Positions 22,695 to 33,276 of a stretch of DNA of 64,000 nt are shown here, in pieces (the first letter of the stretch is position 1; each line of letters starts with the position of its first letter). This stretch comes from Actinostola sp. cb2023. Lineage: Eukaryota > Cnidaria > Anthozoa > Actiniaria > Actinostolidae. Under the pieces are notes generated by a model. That model ran no database searches. It was not told the DNA's origin and saw only the letters and a program-made list of their open reading frames with translations. The translations under genes and the position numbers were made by a program. Location of the stretch: the NCBI GenBank assembly GCA_033675265.1, contig JAUJYZ010000316.1, positions 186,001-250,000 on the forward strand, written 5' to 3'.

Positions 22695-22819
22695 GCGTTA
22701 CTGACCTTTCTTTTTTTCGCAACAGCGGACGCCATTAGTGCTGTTTACATATACAATGTGTCACGCTTGCCATCCAACATGGTGGAAATGATCACGTGAC
22801 CTCTTAGTGCAAGTCGCCT
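22695..22819. repeat. orphan right end of the ISL2EU element
   Basis: This 125-bp stretch (GCGTTACTGACC... to AAGTCGCCT) is nearly identical to 20867-20991 and is followed by the same ATTCAGTAACAAC flank. The left side joins R-unit sequence, not a left TIR. It is a deletion product of the element or a copy made with the tandem repeat. Confidence 0.85.
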
Positions 22820-23043
22820 ATTCAGTAACAACAATATACACTCGCTCCCACTCTCGACCTTTTATAGCAAATACAAAAAATCGTAAATTGAAATCTTTAT
22901 CTTCTACTCTACGAAGAATGAGCCCAAATTGTAATGTCGAGCGTTCTCCCATTGGGCCACATCAGCCATTTTGTGCCACATCGGGCCATTTCGAGCTTTA
23001 TCTCAATCTGAAGTTTAGTGAAGGCCAGGGAGTTCATGGAAGG

Positions 23044-23413
23044 TCTTGAATGTCCTTTCTGTCACCTTTTGTCCTGACAATCGTTGGTTTGTCCTTGTTG
23101 ACCTTATATTGTCCATTGGATGTCATTGGATGAATCTCCGATTCCGTGTTGCGGTGCAAAAGATCTTGTGAAATTATCCAACCATCTCACGGACGTGCAT
23201 CAGGTAGAGCATATTCAGCTGAGAAGTTACCTACAAGAGGCAAAACTTCAACCAAAAGTTAGAGTGGTCTTCTCTCACGAGAAGAGCAAAATTCCTTATA
23301 CCACAAGTAATACATTACCAGCACCAGCACCAGACATTGTTTACCAATTATCACAACCTAGCAAAGTATTGAAAACGCGAACCGAGGTGTTTGCAAACAT
23401 TTTCATTAAGTGA
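23044..23413 (+). pseudogene. C2H2-like zinc finger fragment
   Basis: Plus frame reads ECPFCH, a stop, then IPCCGAKDLVKLSNHLTDVH, then RSYLQEAK, the pattern C-x2-C...H-x3-H of a degenerate C2H2 finger followed by a basic segment. Similar N-terminal fingers occur in animal transposon proteins. I cannot tie it to an element. Confidence 0.35.
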
Positions 23414-23499
23414 TATATAACTACTCCGTCTGAGCTGCCATATATAAAGCCAATCCCTTGAAGGATTTCTCATTAAACTGGTGAATGTTGAAGAGTTCA

Positions 23500-24070
23500 T
23501 ACGAAATGAACAGCTCTCAGTATAAAGAAGGTGAGGGGATGAATCGAGTGAATAATCCTCCCAAAGTTCTCAATCTTGCATCAATTCTTCTTCTTTTTTT
23601 TAATAAAGCACTCTACCGACACTTTTTTACAAACAAAATTTGTTCTCTCACGCAGATGGGAGACTTCAATGCCTATTACATTCGGGTTATCTCTGTTTTT
23701 ATAAATATATACCTTGAATTATAGAAGTACAAAGTTAATTAATGGTAAATTTTCACTGGAGCAAAGCCCTACAACTATTACCGTTAAAGTCTAATCTGGT
23801 AGCACGATATTATACCTATTTAACCACTTTCTTATGTCCAAGTATAGTTTTAGGGAGTCTTCTCAGTTTACAAAAAGGGGTTCCATAGTTTCATTTTCCT
23901 TTCTACATAACGAGCATAAAGGGGAGTCTTTGATTTTGAATTTAGTTAGGTCTTTATTTAAATACAAACAATTCATGACTATTCTGTATTGGAACCATCG
24001 AAGTCTGGTATCTACAGTAGTTTTATACACTAAGGCATAGGCCTTGCTCCAATCTATGGGATTAGTTAAT
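23500..24070 (-). pseudogene. LINE ORF2 C-terminal zinc-binding remnant
   Basis: The minus frame reads NPIDWSKAYALVYKTTVDTR, then LRWFQYRIVMNCLYLNKDL and DSPLCSLCRKENETMEPLF. 'T-D-T-[KR]-LR-x-FQ-[YF]-[RK]-I' followed by C-x2-C...E is the C-terminal domain of many LINE ORF2 proteins. The later His/Cys are lost (EPLF for EHLF). A lysine-rich tail continues to about 23600. Inactive. Confidence 0.65.
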
Positions 24071-24405
24071 AAAGACTGTCACCTTTGTTAACAATTGACC
24101 AAATTACATTAAAGGTCAAATGCAACGGAATTTTTGACAATTTTATTTACATTTGGAAAAAGAAGTTAATAAAATTGTTAATCAGTATACAAAGTCAGAA
24201 TTTTTTCTGTGTTTACATCGCGAGATATAGCGGATTTAAAAGTATCCGATCTCCGCTCGACCGTCGGTCATTTTCGGAAAGTAATCGGAAATCTTTCGGA
24301 AACACTTTAAATGACGTCACAAATGGTGCCAACAGCCGAACAGGTTCAAGAATGTACGTACGTACAGCCATGTCGTTTAATTGTGCTATAAATTAAGTAA
24401 GAATT

Positions 24406-27400
24406 ATGGTATTTTGCGCAGCATTCAATTGCACAAACAATTCTAAATCCGGAGTGAGCCTTTTTCAATTTCCAAAAGATCTTTTTTACCGGAAATCATG
24501 GATTCAAGCGATGAGAAGAAAAAACTTTGTCCCGACGTTCTATTCCAACTGGAACCTCAGTTCAAGCCAAAAAAGCTGACACTAAAAAAAGACGCTGTCC
24601 CGACAATATTTAATTTCGAAAATAAGAAGGATGAAGTAGAAACGGTGAGAGGGCTCCTATTGATAACAGTGTATTAGGGACAACCCTGTTTAAATAAAGA
24701 TTTATTCATTCATTCAGACTCCAAGTGCAAGTGGTGTTAGATCGGCGTATGCAAAACGTAGAAAAGTAGAGGTGAGTATTAATTTTATCTACAAACCGGA
24801 TAACCTTAGCGTATTTACAATTTCCTACGCTCAATTTAGACACTGAATGAGCTATTAAGCCATGAAAATCAGCTGGCAGAATCAGAATCTCCAGCATTGA
24901 ACTCTTCAAACACGAGATGCAGTTTCTTGCTGTGTGGCAAACTTCGTCAAAGACAAAAATGTGCTGATGCCTGTACTACTATTGATAGCGAGTTATCTTC
25001 TAACAAACAAGTGAAGGTTAGTGTAGTTTGCCAGCTAATTATAATTTTCTTGTGTGCAAACAAAAACTCGTATTTTCATACTCTTGAACAGACGCGAAGT
25101 GTGTGCACTCAAACAACCCAGGTGGAGACCCGATGCAAACAAACTCAAACAGGTGTAAATTTAACAAGTATGTGCTCACAAGAGTATTCCAATTTTTCCC
25201 CCTAGCCTTCTCATTTGGATAATACTTTTCACTTTCAGAAGAAAACGGTGTCCAGTGTGGTGCAATCACGTCTGACAAAGCAATACAGTGCTTAATTCCA
25301 GTCGTGTTATTAAAAGATCACAGCCACAGGCCTGACGAGTTAGAAGTTGACAATGACACCGAGTCTGACCATAGTGACAATTGTAACAGTGATGAAGAAT
25401 GGTAGTGCTACCTTATTACCTGAAATTTTCGCGACACGTTAATTTCGCGATTTGGTGAAAAGTCCGATAATTTAGATTTTTTACATTTTCGCGATATTTT
25501 TATTCTTAATGGATTTTATAAATAATTCATATTTTCTGTAACTACACACGTTGCTTTATGAGATATTGGATGACTGGGACGAAGGGAAAGAAATCAAAGA
25601 AGAGCAAATGCCAGAAGAGAATGAAAGCACTGAACCATCTTCTCCATTTGGACGAAAGTTCATTGTCTTTGAGAGCTGTTTGCTAGAACTATTCCAACAA
25701 TGTCATGTGTGCCAGGCAGAGACCAATGTATCTATCACTACCATAGTTGGAACCATGGTCATAATAGAGGGAACATGCATTCATGGACACCACACAGTCT
25801 GGAACAGTCAGCTCTGTCATGGTCTCATGCCTTGGGGCAATATGCTTTGCGCAGCATCAACATTGTTTACTGGAAGCAATCCTGGGAGAGTTATTAATTT
25901 TTTTCAGCACATTGGTGTTTGCTATTTTTGTGGCTACTGTCTCTAATGGAGACGTAGCCACTATGCCATCGAGTGTGTAAGTCCGTAAGTGAGTAAATAT
26001 GTAAGTAATTCGGATAGCGTTCGGAACTAGTCAGGTGATCGAAAATCAGCCACGATGTCACGACGATGTGCCCGATGGTTACCCGATGGCTTATTCGTCT
26101 GATTGTCAGCATTTTATCGACTATGAAAACATAGAAAATATGTCGTTCCATGTGCTTTTCGCTTCACGCTTTGTTTAAAAGGTAAGTTTACACTCTACTC
26201 TACTATTCTATGCCATTTTGCACCAGAAACAAGACACATCTCTCGTGCAAAGTGTCAAGTGTTTGTTCATAAAGTTGTTTTCAAGTTTTTCAGTGACGGT
26301 TTGTTGAAATTTTCCAGCCCGGAATATCGGTTGTGTTTGTTTGTCCTTTTATAATAGCTCCATCAGTCCATGACGATCGACTAGTTTGTGTAGTCGAGCA
26401 CCTCCAATGGCTCCATGTAAACTGCCTGATGTTAAAGGCTACAATTATTTAAGCTTATACGAGACACAAACAAACACGGTTCTCGTTACTCTTTGTCCCA
26501 AAACACGCTAAAAGCCGTTCTAATCGCTAAATAAATCAGATACAGGACTCAATATCATCTTTATTTTGAAAGTAGTTTTAGAAATTCTAGATATCAAAAG
26601 GACAGGATTCTAAAGTGAATTTACGGCCATTTTTGTATCCTGTATCGATCAAATAAGACACAGGAAGCCCAATACACAAACAGAGGGTGGTGAGCCTGTG
26701 AAATATCTTTTCACATGAGAGATGTGTCTGGTTTCTGGTGCAAAATAGCATAAATTCATAGTATATTAGAGTGTAAACTTATCTTCAAATTAGAGATACT
26801 ATTTATTAATATACTCAAAGTTTTCATATATTTAGGACATTTAGGCGAAGTCAAATAAATAAATAAACACCACTTCAAAGTTGAGTTCAACGATCTTACA
26901 TATACAGAACATTGTTAAATTAATGTTAGTGATCAATGCTATCGATATTGATTGAATTATTAAAAACTGTTAAATTTAGCATTATATGGAATCAAGAACA
27001 ATTTCCAGCAGATAGTTCAAACATACTAGTCAACATACAACATGATACTAATCAATCCAACTACACATTGCTTTTACATTTCAAGACTGCAGTACCTACA
27101 TGTAGTTTATATAGACTACATTTTTTTGTTTATTTACAGTAGCCACATGCAGTCTGCAGTCCTTGACTGCCTATTTTTCAATTAGGACTTACTACCTCCT
27201 ACAAAGGCTGTACCTTATTCCAGCTGTCGATCACACATGGTTGGAAGAGCAGGAGGGAATTTTGACATCTTTGGAGGGCAAGGTTGTGGAAGTTGGTGGA
27301 GATGCTAGGTGCGACTCACCTGGTCACTGTGCCAAATATGGAACATATCACATAGTAGAGCTGAATATAAAGAAAGTGCTAACTATGGATCTTGTCCAGG

Positions 27401-29773
27401 TAAATTCAGTCCTGTAGGAATCAGAGGTGAAAGTGGAAGCATAATGTAATGAAAGGGACCAATCCCTGTGACCAAAATTGGAAAATTTGAACAAAATGCA
27501 TTGTTTACTTTCAGAGCAATGAGGTAGCTAGTTCCTATCATATGGAGCTGGAAAGTCTCAAGAGGGGCATTGATTATTTAAAAAGTAGAGACATCCAAAT
27601 ATCAAGCCTTACTACCGACCGACATCCTGGTATAAGGAAATACTTAAGAGAGGAGGAGAGTGATATTGATCACCAATTTGACTGTTGGCATCTATCAAAA
27701 AGTGAGCACTGCATTATTAAAAAAACAACCTGCTATGTAAATGTACATTTAAATTCTGTTAAATATAAACCTGGGTTGGGTTAACCTCATTTGTAAGTAT
27801 GTTTTGATGAGACAATAACAAGGGTGCTTACAACAACAGTGTGTTGAGTAAATACTTGTTTAAAAAACTTTATGACCAGGATTTAATTAATGTTGTAAAT
27901 GTATGCATAATAATTTAATAATGATAATAATAACCAACTTTATTTACTGGACTGATGAACTTGTGGCACTCCTACAATAGCTCCCTTTTGATATATGCCC
28001 TACTTGTCATGAATAAAGGTCTCGGTGCGAGGCTTTTTACAAATCAGTGAGCATTATTCCCCAGAGCTTTGCTCTAAAACTATTGTATGCAACAAGTGAA
28101 GCATACATGTGTATATTGAAATTAAATATATAATCTAAATTGTAAGTAATTGCTGTAAGTGCATGTATCTTTAGATTGGTCTTCCTTTGGGTGTGGCACT
28201 GTCAAAAATGTTAATACATGTATCCTTTCTAAACCTCATTAATAATTCATGAGCAATTGATCACATGCATCTATCTGTATACCCCGATACAGACACTGAG
28301 TAATAACATCCATGTTGTATCAGAGATACACCTTCAACTCATATCTGTATCTACTAATACAACCAGCCACTAATTCTATAAACATTACCTGTATTACATA
28401 AGCTCTATTAAAGTTTACAAAGCCAGTTAATTTCAAAATACGGTGGTTAATTATAACTTTTCTAATACAGTATGTACTTGAAAACTTTTATTCTTTCTCA
28501 ACAGACATAACTAAAAAAATTGAAGCTATAGCTAAAAAGAAAAACTGCGCAGTGCTTTTTGATTGGCAGCAAAGTATCTCTAACCACCTATATTGGTGCA
28601 CTGCTACAAGTGGTGGGGATGGACAGTTGGTTGAAGTCAAGTGGTTGTCCCTTTTAAATCATATAGCCAATATCCATGAGGGGCATGGTCCACAGTTCCC
28701 AAAGTGTTTACATGGTGACCTAGAAGATGACAGACTGTGGTTAGAAAAAGGTGAAGTAAATGCGCCAGTATCTGTTGTACATGCATTGCATGGCACTTAC
28801 CGAATATACGTTTTTATGAAACTATTTTATAGGAAGCAAAGTATACAAAGAGTTGGATGCAGTACTAACTAAAAAAGCACTTCTCAAAGATATAGCCAAA
28901 TTATCATCATCACACCAAACATCCCTTGTTGAGGTTTTGCACCAAATCGATGTGTACTTTGCACCCACAAACACTCATTTCTTCTACCCATCTATGAAGG
29001 CCAGGTTAGTTCATGTTTCATGTCATGTAAATTTATGAAAAAACAGGGTATGTATTCATTTCATGTTTTTGTAGACAACAACTTGCAGCGCTCCATTTCA
29101 ATGAAAACATTGACAAAGAGCAAATGAAGATTGGACAGTGGTTGGTGGTATATCCCAAATACAAGAAAGGAGGCGCAGTTGCCAAGAAAACAAAGCAGCC
29201 TTGTACATACGGTAAATCTCAAAACAGGGGTTTCATTATTTTTAAAGTAGCTGTATGAGGTGCTCAAAGTAGCCATATACTCATTGAATTTTGCACGAGA
29301 GAAGCGTAAGAGTGCGACTCTAGCTTCTTGAGTGCTTAGCAGCCGACCAAGTACATCCATAACTCGATGGGCGCACAGCTGAAGCATTGACCATTTCTTT
29401 TATAACATAGTTATTGCAAATTCAAATAAAGCAATTTTAAATTGATTTCAGAGCGCGCGCTATGCCGATGATGTGAGCGTGCATCGATTGAGTTATGGAT
29501 GCACGCTCGCGAACGCTAATCCGAGTGCACGTTATATCAATGCTATGTAATACATGTACCTTCTCAATCTGTTTCATTTTAATGCTAGACTATGTCCAAA
29601 GATTATTAGAAGCAGTCATCAGAAGAAGGCAGGAGTTACCCTCATACAGGGCTGCCAACAGGGATGTACTCCCTACCCTTCAAGAAGTACCTGAGCCTCT
29701 ATCAAACAAGTACACCAAAGTCGATAAAGCTGATGCAGTAGAAAAACATCGCAGTAGATTTAGGAATGTCTAA
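24406..29773 (+). pseudogene. Kolobok-type THAP transposase gene, interrupted
   Basis: Exons placed by splice signals and reading phase: 24406-24644, 24718-24771, 24840-25016, 25092-25152, 25239-~25402, 25551-25929 joined over an insertion to 27179-27399, 27515-27701, 28505-28750, 28833-29004, 29075-29211, 29589-29773. Exon 1 is a THAP domain (MVFCAAFNCTNNSKSG, FQFPKD) but lacks its central C-x2-H part. Exon 4 has the TRSVCTQTTQ repeat. The core runs KFIVFESCLLELF, CHVC, GGDARCDSPGHCAKYGTY (first acidic region), TDRHPGIRKYLRE (second), FDCWHLSK and HLYWCTATS. It ends RFRNV-stop at 29773. Phases agree at all joints from exon 6 on. Proteins of this type are the transposases of Kolobok elements (TTAA duplication); superfamily membership is from memory. 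Exon 1 damage and the insertion disable it. Confidence 0.75.
25930..27170 (+). mobile_element. hAT-like non-autonomous element, copy 1 (1.24 kb)
   Basis: Flanked by a perfect 8-bp CTATTTTT duplication (25922-25929, 27171-27178). The left end is a hairpin GTGGCTACTGTCTC / GGAGACGTAGCCAC; the right end has GTAGCCACATGCAGTC. A second copy lies inverted at 59858-61191. There is no ORF. Eight-bp duplications fit hAT or P-type enzymes. The host site is a transposase exon. Confidence 0.8.
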
Positions 29774-30428
29774 CTAGCAAATTCAAAACCCTTGTAAAGT
29801 CCATCCTCACTAGGGAAACTGCTGCGTATTTTGTTAACAAGACAAGAAGGAATAGGCACTCTTATCTTTCTTCCAAGTTTCTTGTGTACCCAGAATGTCC
29901 ATTGTCGATAAGCAACATATCTGTATGTGCTGCAAAATAATTCAACATTTCATAACTTACTGGTATCTTGAAAATTATAGTAGAATATGATTTTATACAT
30001 CTGTGGATATGATAAGTCCAATACAATATTCGAGTCTGTGTTGTATGAGATCTACAATCACCTTCATCTTGTGATTGTTGTATATCTTATACAACACGGC
30101 CGCTCATATTGTATATATTATGTAAACTACATGTATCAGTATTTGTTTTTATTGTATGACCCATATTTCCCTGTGCGCGTTCTCTTAATGAAACCTTCGG
30201 AGAAAGTCACGTGATTGGGCAGATACAGATTTTTGGAGGTCGATTGCAGGAATTTGTTTATACTTTTTTTGCAGTTAAATTTATTGTTTAAATGTGGATG
30301 ACAAAAGTGAAAAAAAGTTTAAAAAAAAATGGTTCTTATAGAGTAATCGCGCATTTGTGTTCAATTTTCCTTGGCTGTGAATGATTTTACATGTAGTACC
30401 AAAATGGTGCATATGAAAGGGTCATATG

Positions 30429-30480
<52 letters not shown>

Positions 30481-30526
30481 TCTCGGTCATTCTGTACGGA
30501 CCGAGCATGTACTGCCATGACCTTGA

Positions 30527-30574
<48 letters not shown>

Positions 30575-30928
30575 GTGTGTGTGTTTTTTTTGGGTACAAC
30601 TGGAATACCCTGCCAATTTTTGCACAATGTACATTTACAAAGACCAACTAAAGAGCTTGACCCGGGGAAATGATCGTCTGAAATTTTGAAACTAATCCTT
30701 AAAAGGTACCCAAGTCTCTTCCAAGTGGGCATGGCATGAAACAATTTTCACCCCTAAAAGGTACCAAGTCTAAAACAATAAGTATACTAATTACTTTGCA
30801 TTTTGCAATGAATTTGCGATGTCTCAGAAGCTTCGCAATTTTGTTTCTTGATATTCTGGAGTACATGTAGGTCATACTCATTGTTATGGTTAACCAAAAA
30901 ATTAATGTAAACCGATGTCAGCCAGCTA
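29774..30928. repeat. repeat-rich spacer with hairpin and dispersed repeat
   Basis: 30158-30240 matches 46203-46290 (CCTTCGGAGAAAGTCACGTG, ATTGGGCAGATAC). 30437-30568 is a 130-bp hairpin with arms CTTATTGACTGAG...GGGCCGGACGGGAAAATATT and their inverse, and a looser relative at 46313-46430. No gene was seen. Part of this may be the right flank of the Kolobok element, but I could not find its TIRs. Confidence 0.7.
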
Positions 30929-30999
30929 AATAGTAATATATTCACGTACTAAACAATGCATGCGAGTATACATATTTAGATATGGGTGCATGAAAATGG
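30929..30999 (-). repeat. Ngaro split direct repeat B2 (3' terminus)
   Basis: 71 bp identical to 31571-31641 (AATAGTAATATATTCACGTA ... CATGAAAATGG). The outer edge ends, on the minus strand, in TACTATT. Confidence 0.9.
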
Positions 31000-31440
31000 G
31001 GAGCTGTCCACAGAAGTGGACAGCGGTATACTCGCATGGAGGGACAGAGCGGAAAAATGGGTTTTGGCCTCTCGTTATAAGGAAACCTTTACGTATATAA
31101 GCTACATATTCCGCAAACATATTCTTTCACGGCCAAAGAACAGCATATCAAATGCACCTGAAATTTTATTAATGCGCATTTGAGATACAGCACCTTGTAC
31201 CCTGGGAGAGGAGGTACTCTGATCAACAGAAAAACTGACATTTCCGGGAATATCCCCAAGCAGCTTTATGATACTTCCACAGAATTTTTCCACGGGTTTT
31301 GAGTGACGATGCCACAAATAGAGGCTAAATTTCACCAGATACCGAAGAAAATTGTGAAATTAGCTGCCTTGCGGTTTTTCGGCTCTGTGGCATGGAGGGG
31401 GTAACTTCGCAGCGCGTCATCCAGGGCGGGAGGGCGGGAA

Positions 31441-31577
31441 GTCGAAACCAGCTACACGGCGTCGTAGATGGGAATGACACAAAAGACAGGGTGTGCGGTA
31501 ATATATGCACGCAAGGCATGATGGGATATCTATTGTTATGCAAATACTCGCTATTATTATGAGTACTTAGAATAGTA
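31441..31577 (-). repeat. Ngaro split direct repeat A2
   Basis: 137 bp essentially identical to 37818-37954 (GTCGAAACCAGCTACACGGC ... GAATAGTA). It shares its last seven plus-strand bases with B1. Confidence 0.9.
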
Positions 31578-31641
31578 ATATATTCACGTACTAAACAATG
31601 CATGCGAGTATACATATTTAGATATGGGTGCATGAAAATGG
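31571..31641 (-). repeat. Ngaro split direct repeat B1
   Basis: 71 bp identical to 30929-30999 and abutting A2, so B1A2 forms the internal junction that templates both element ends. Confidence 0.9.
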
Positions 31642-31827
31642 TCCACGTATCACAGGTAGGAGCTGCTAAAAAGTCCTGGGAGCACCCTGGTGCCCACCAA
31701 AATAGCCTACTCTCCCATTCTACAACGCTCAAAGAACCGATAATGCAAGATACCGTATGAATTCATTGGAGTGTAACAAAGCTAGGAATTTTATTTTATT
31801 TTTTATTATTATTATTTTTTGCCAACA

Positions 31828-33168
31828 CTAAGGTTGTAGTGGGAAAGCGGGGGAGAAGTTTTCTAAAGTGTTCATTTGCCGGTAGGCTAAGCCAGGGTCA
31901 GCCTCCTTGGACGACGCCTCGGCCAAGCGCGACGAGGCGGAGGATGCAGACATGACCTTGGACAGCTGCATGTAGTGCGAAGCTGTGGCTTGTGACTTCC
32001 ATCCCACGTGGGACATGATGTCCTGAAGCTCAGCCCCCGACAATGCCAATGTAATAGCGCAACCCGACCGGAAGCCATGCAACGTGTGAGACTCGTCCAT
32101 ATGGAATTCCTTCAAGTACAACTTCAGGCGAGACTCTGCTGCAGACGACGATAAACTTTTGCTTGCCACTCCGCGGTCGGGGGTAATAGGGCGGAAAAGG
32201 TAGCCAGATGTGAGGCTAATCCCGATGGCTTTTGAGTGGTTCACGTAAAGTTCAGTTGCATAAACAGGACATATTATCAGGTCACCACTACGACGGATTC
32301 CAAACAAATTTGTAGAGCCGTCGCGCAGGGTTTTCCCCCATGTGTGATTAAAGAGGAGTCCATCGTTGTTGGGAAAACGCAATATTTCCTGAGACTTCAC
32401 CTGGCCTAAATCCCCAGGTCGGTCCCCGCTGAAGAAAAGGATCTTAAAGTAGGCCTGATCGCGTAAAATGCAATATATTTCTATCGGCGATAGATTTCCT
32501 GAGGCCAACTTTGCGTTAATGCCACGGCCTAGCCGTACTAGGTCGCTAACGAAAAACGGGGTGGCTTGTTTAGGCAATGTCCGAGCCTGAAGCTGTTCGG
32601 CAGTGATGACCTTTATGTAACGTCTTAGCGATATGTCAGTGGCGGGATTGCCAACCAGGAGTCGTGGGTCCCAATCCCCTCTACGACCGTTTTCATTAAA
32701 TATGGCCCGCAATTTTCTCACCTGCGAGTCAACGGAGCCATAAGCCAACCGAACCGGGCATCCGCACGCTGAGACCCCTTTGTTTCCCCAAAAATGGCAT
32801 GCATATCTATGCACCTGGGTCTTACTGTGGCTGTCTTTCCAGACTAGAAAACGGCAAAGATCTCGTGGACAGGCCGATGAGATATCCTGGGGCTGAGGCA
32901 GCGAAAGCAGAAAGGATTGCAATTGCTTTTGTAAAGATGACTTTTGTTTTGAATAATTTGTACTAGCGCACAGGGATGAAACTTCGGACAAGCGTGTATC
33001 TAGGGCTACAATGTCTGGGGAGGGGGAGAGGGTCGGTAGGTCGCTTCTACTCAGGATTTTCCTCTGATAGCCACACCTCTGGCAGAAACGGAAGTCCGAG
33101 TCGTTGGCGTAACAGCAAGATGGGCATGCTGCAGATGGCGTGAATAGCTTGGGTACCGTAGGGAGAGG
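31828..33168 (-). CDS. Ngaro tyrosine recombinase with N-terminal zinc ribbon
   Basis: Open for 447 codons from 33168, just after an in-frame TAG. No ATG lies near the true N terminus, so an upstream splice (AATTCATAG acceptor-like) or frameshifted start is likely. Residues about 10-30 form a zinc ribbon ACPSCCYANDSDFRFCQRC. The catalytic domain shows GDRPGDL (first Arg), TLHGFRSG (H-x2-R), SHVGWKS (second His) and ATASHYMQ (nucleophilic Tyr), spaced as in DIRS/Ngaro recombinases. It should insert the circular DNA copy at short shared sequences without a target duplication. No stop or frameshift seen: the enzyme may still be functional. Confidence 0.85.
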   Translation of the reverse strand, partial: PLPTVPKLFTPSAACPSCCYANDSDFRFCQRCGYQRKILSRSDLPTLSPSPDIVALDTRLSEVSSLCASTNYSKQKSSLQKQLQSFLLSLPQPQDISSACPRDLCRFLVWKDSHSKTQVHRYACHFWGNKGVSACGCPVRLAYGSVDSQVRKLRAIFNENGRRGDWDPRLLVGNPATDISLRRYIKVITAEQLQARTLPKQATPFFVSDLVRLGRGINAKLASGNLSPIEIYCILRDQAYFKILFFSGDRPGDLGQVKSQEILRFPNNDGLLFNHTWGKTLRDGSTNLFGIRRSGDLIICPVYATELYVNHSKAIGISLTSGYLFRPITPDRGVASKSLSSSAAESRLKLYLKEFHMDESHTLHGFRSGCAITLALSGAELQDIMSHVGWKSQATASHYMQLSKVMSASSASSRLAEASSKEADPGLAYRQMNTLENFSPAFPLQP

Positions 33169-33276
33169 CTATGAATTAAATAAAGATACAACAGACTTAG
33201 GTGCGGTTTTAAATTGTGTATTTTATTGTGCAATCACATTTGATATTCTCCAGAATCATTAAATGCCATATAACAC

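Noticed and set aside
29061..29387. 108-codon minus ORF
   Set aside because: It overlaps a well-supported plus-strand Kolobok exon and its intron; antisense shadow.
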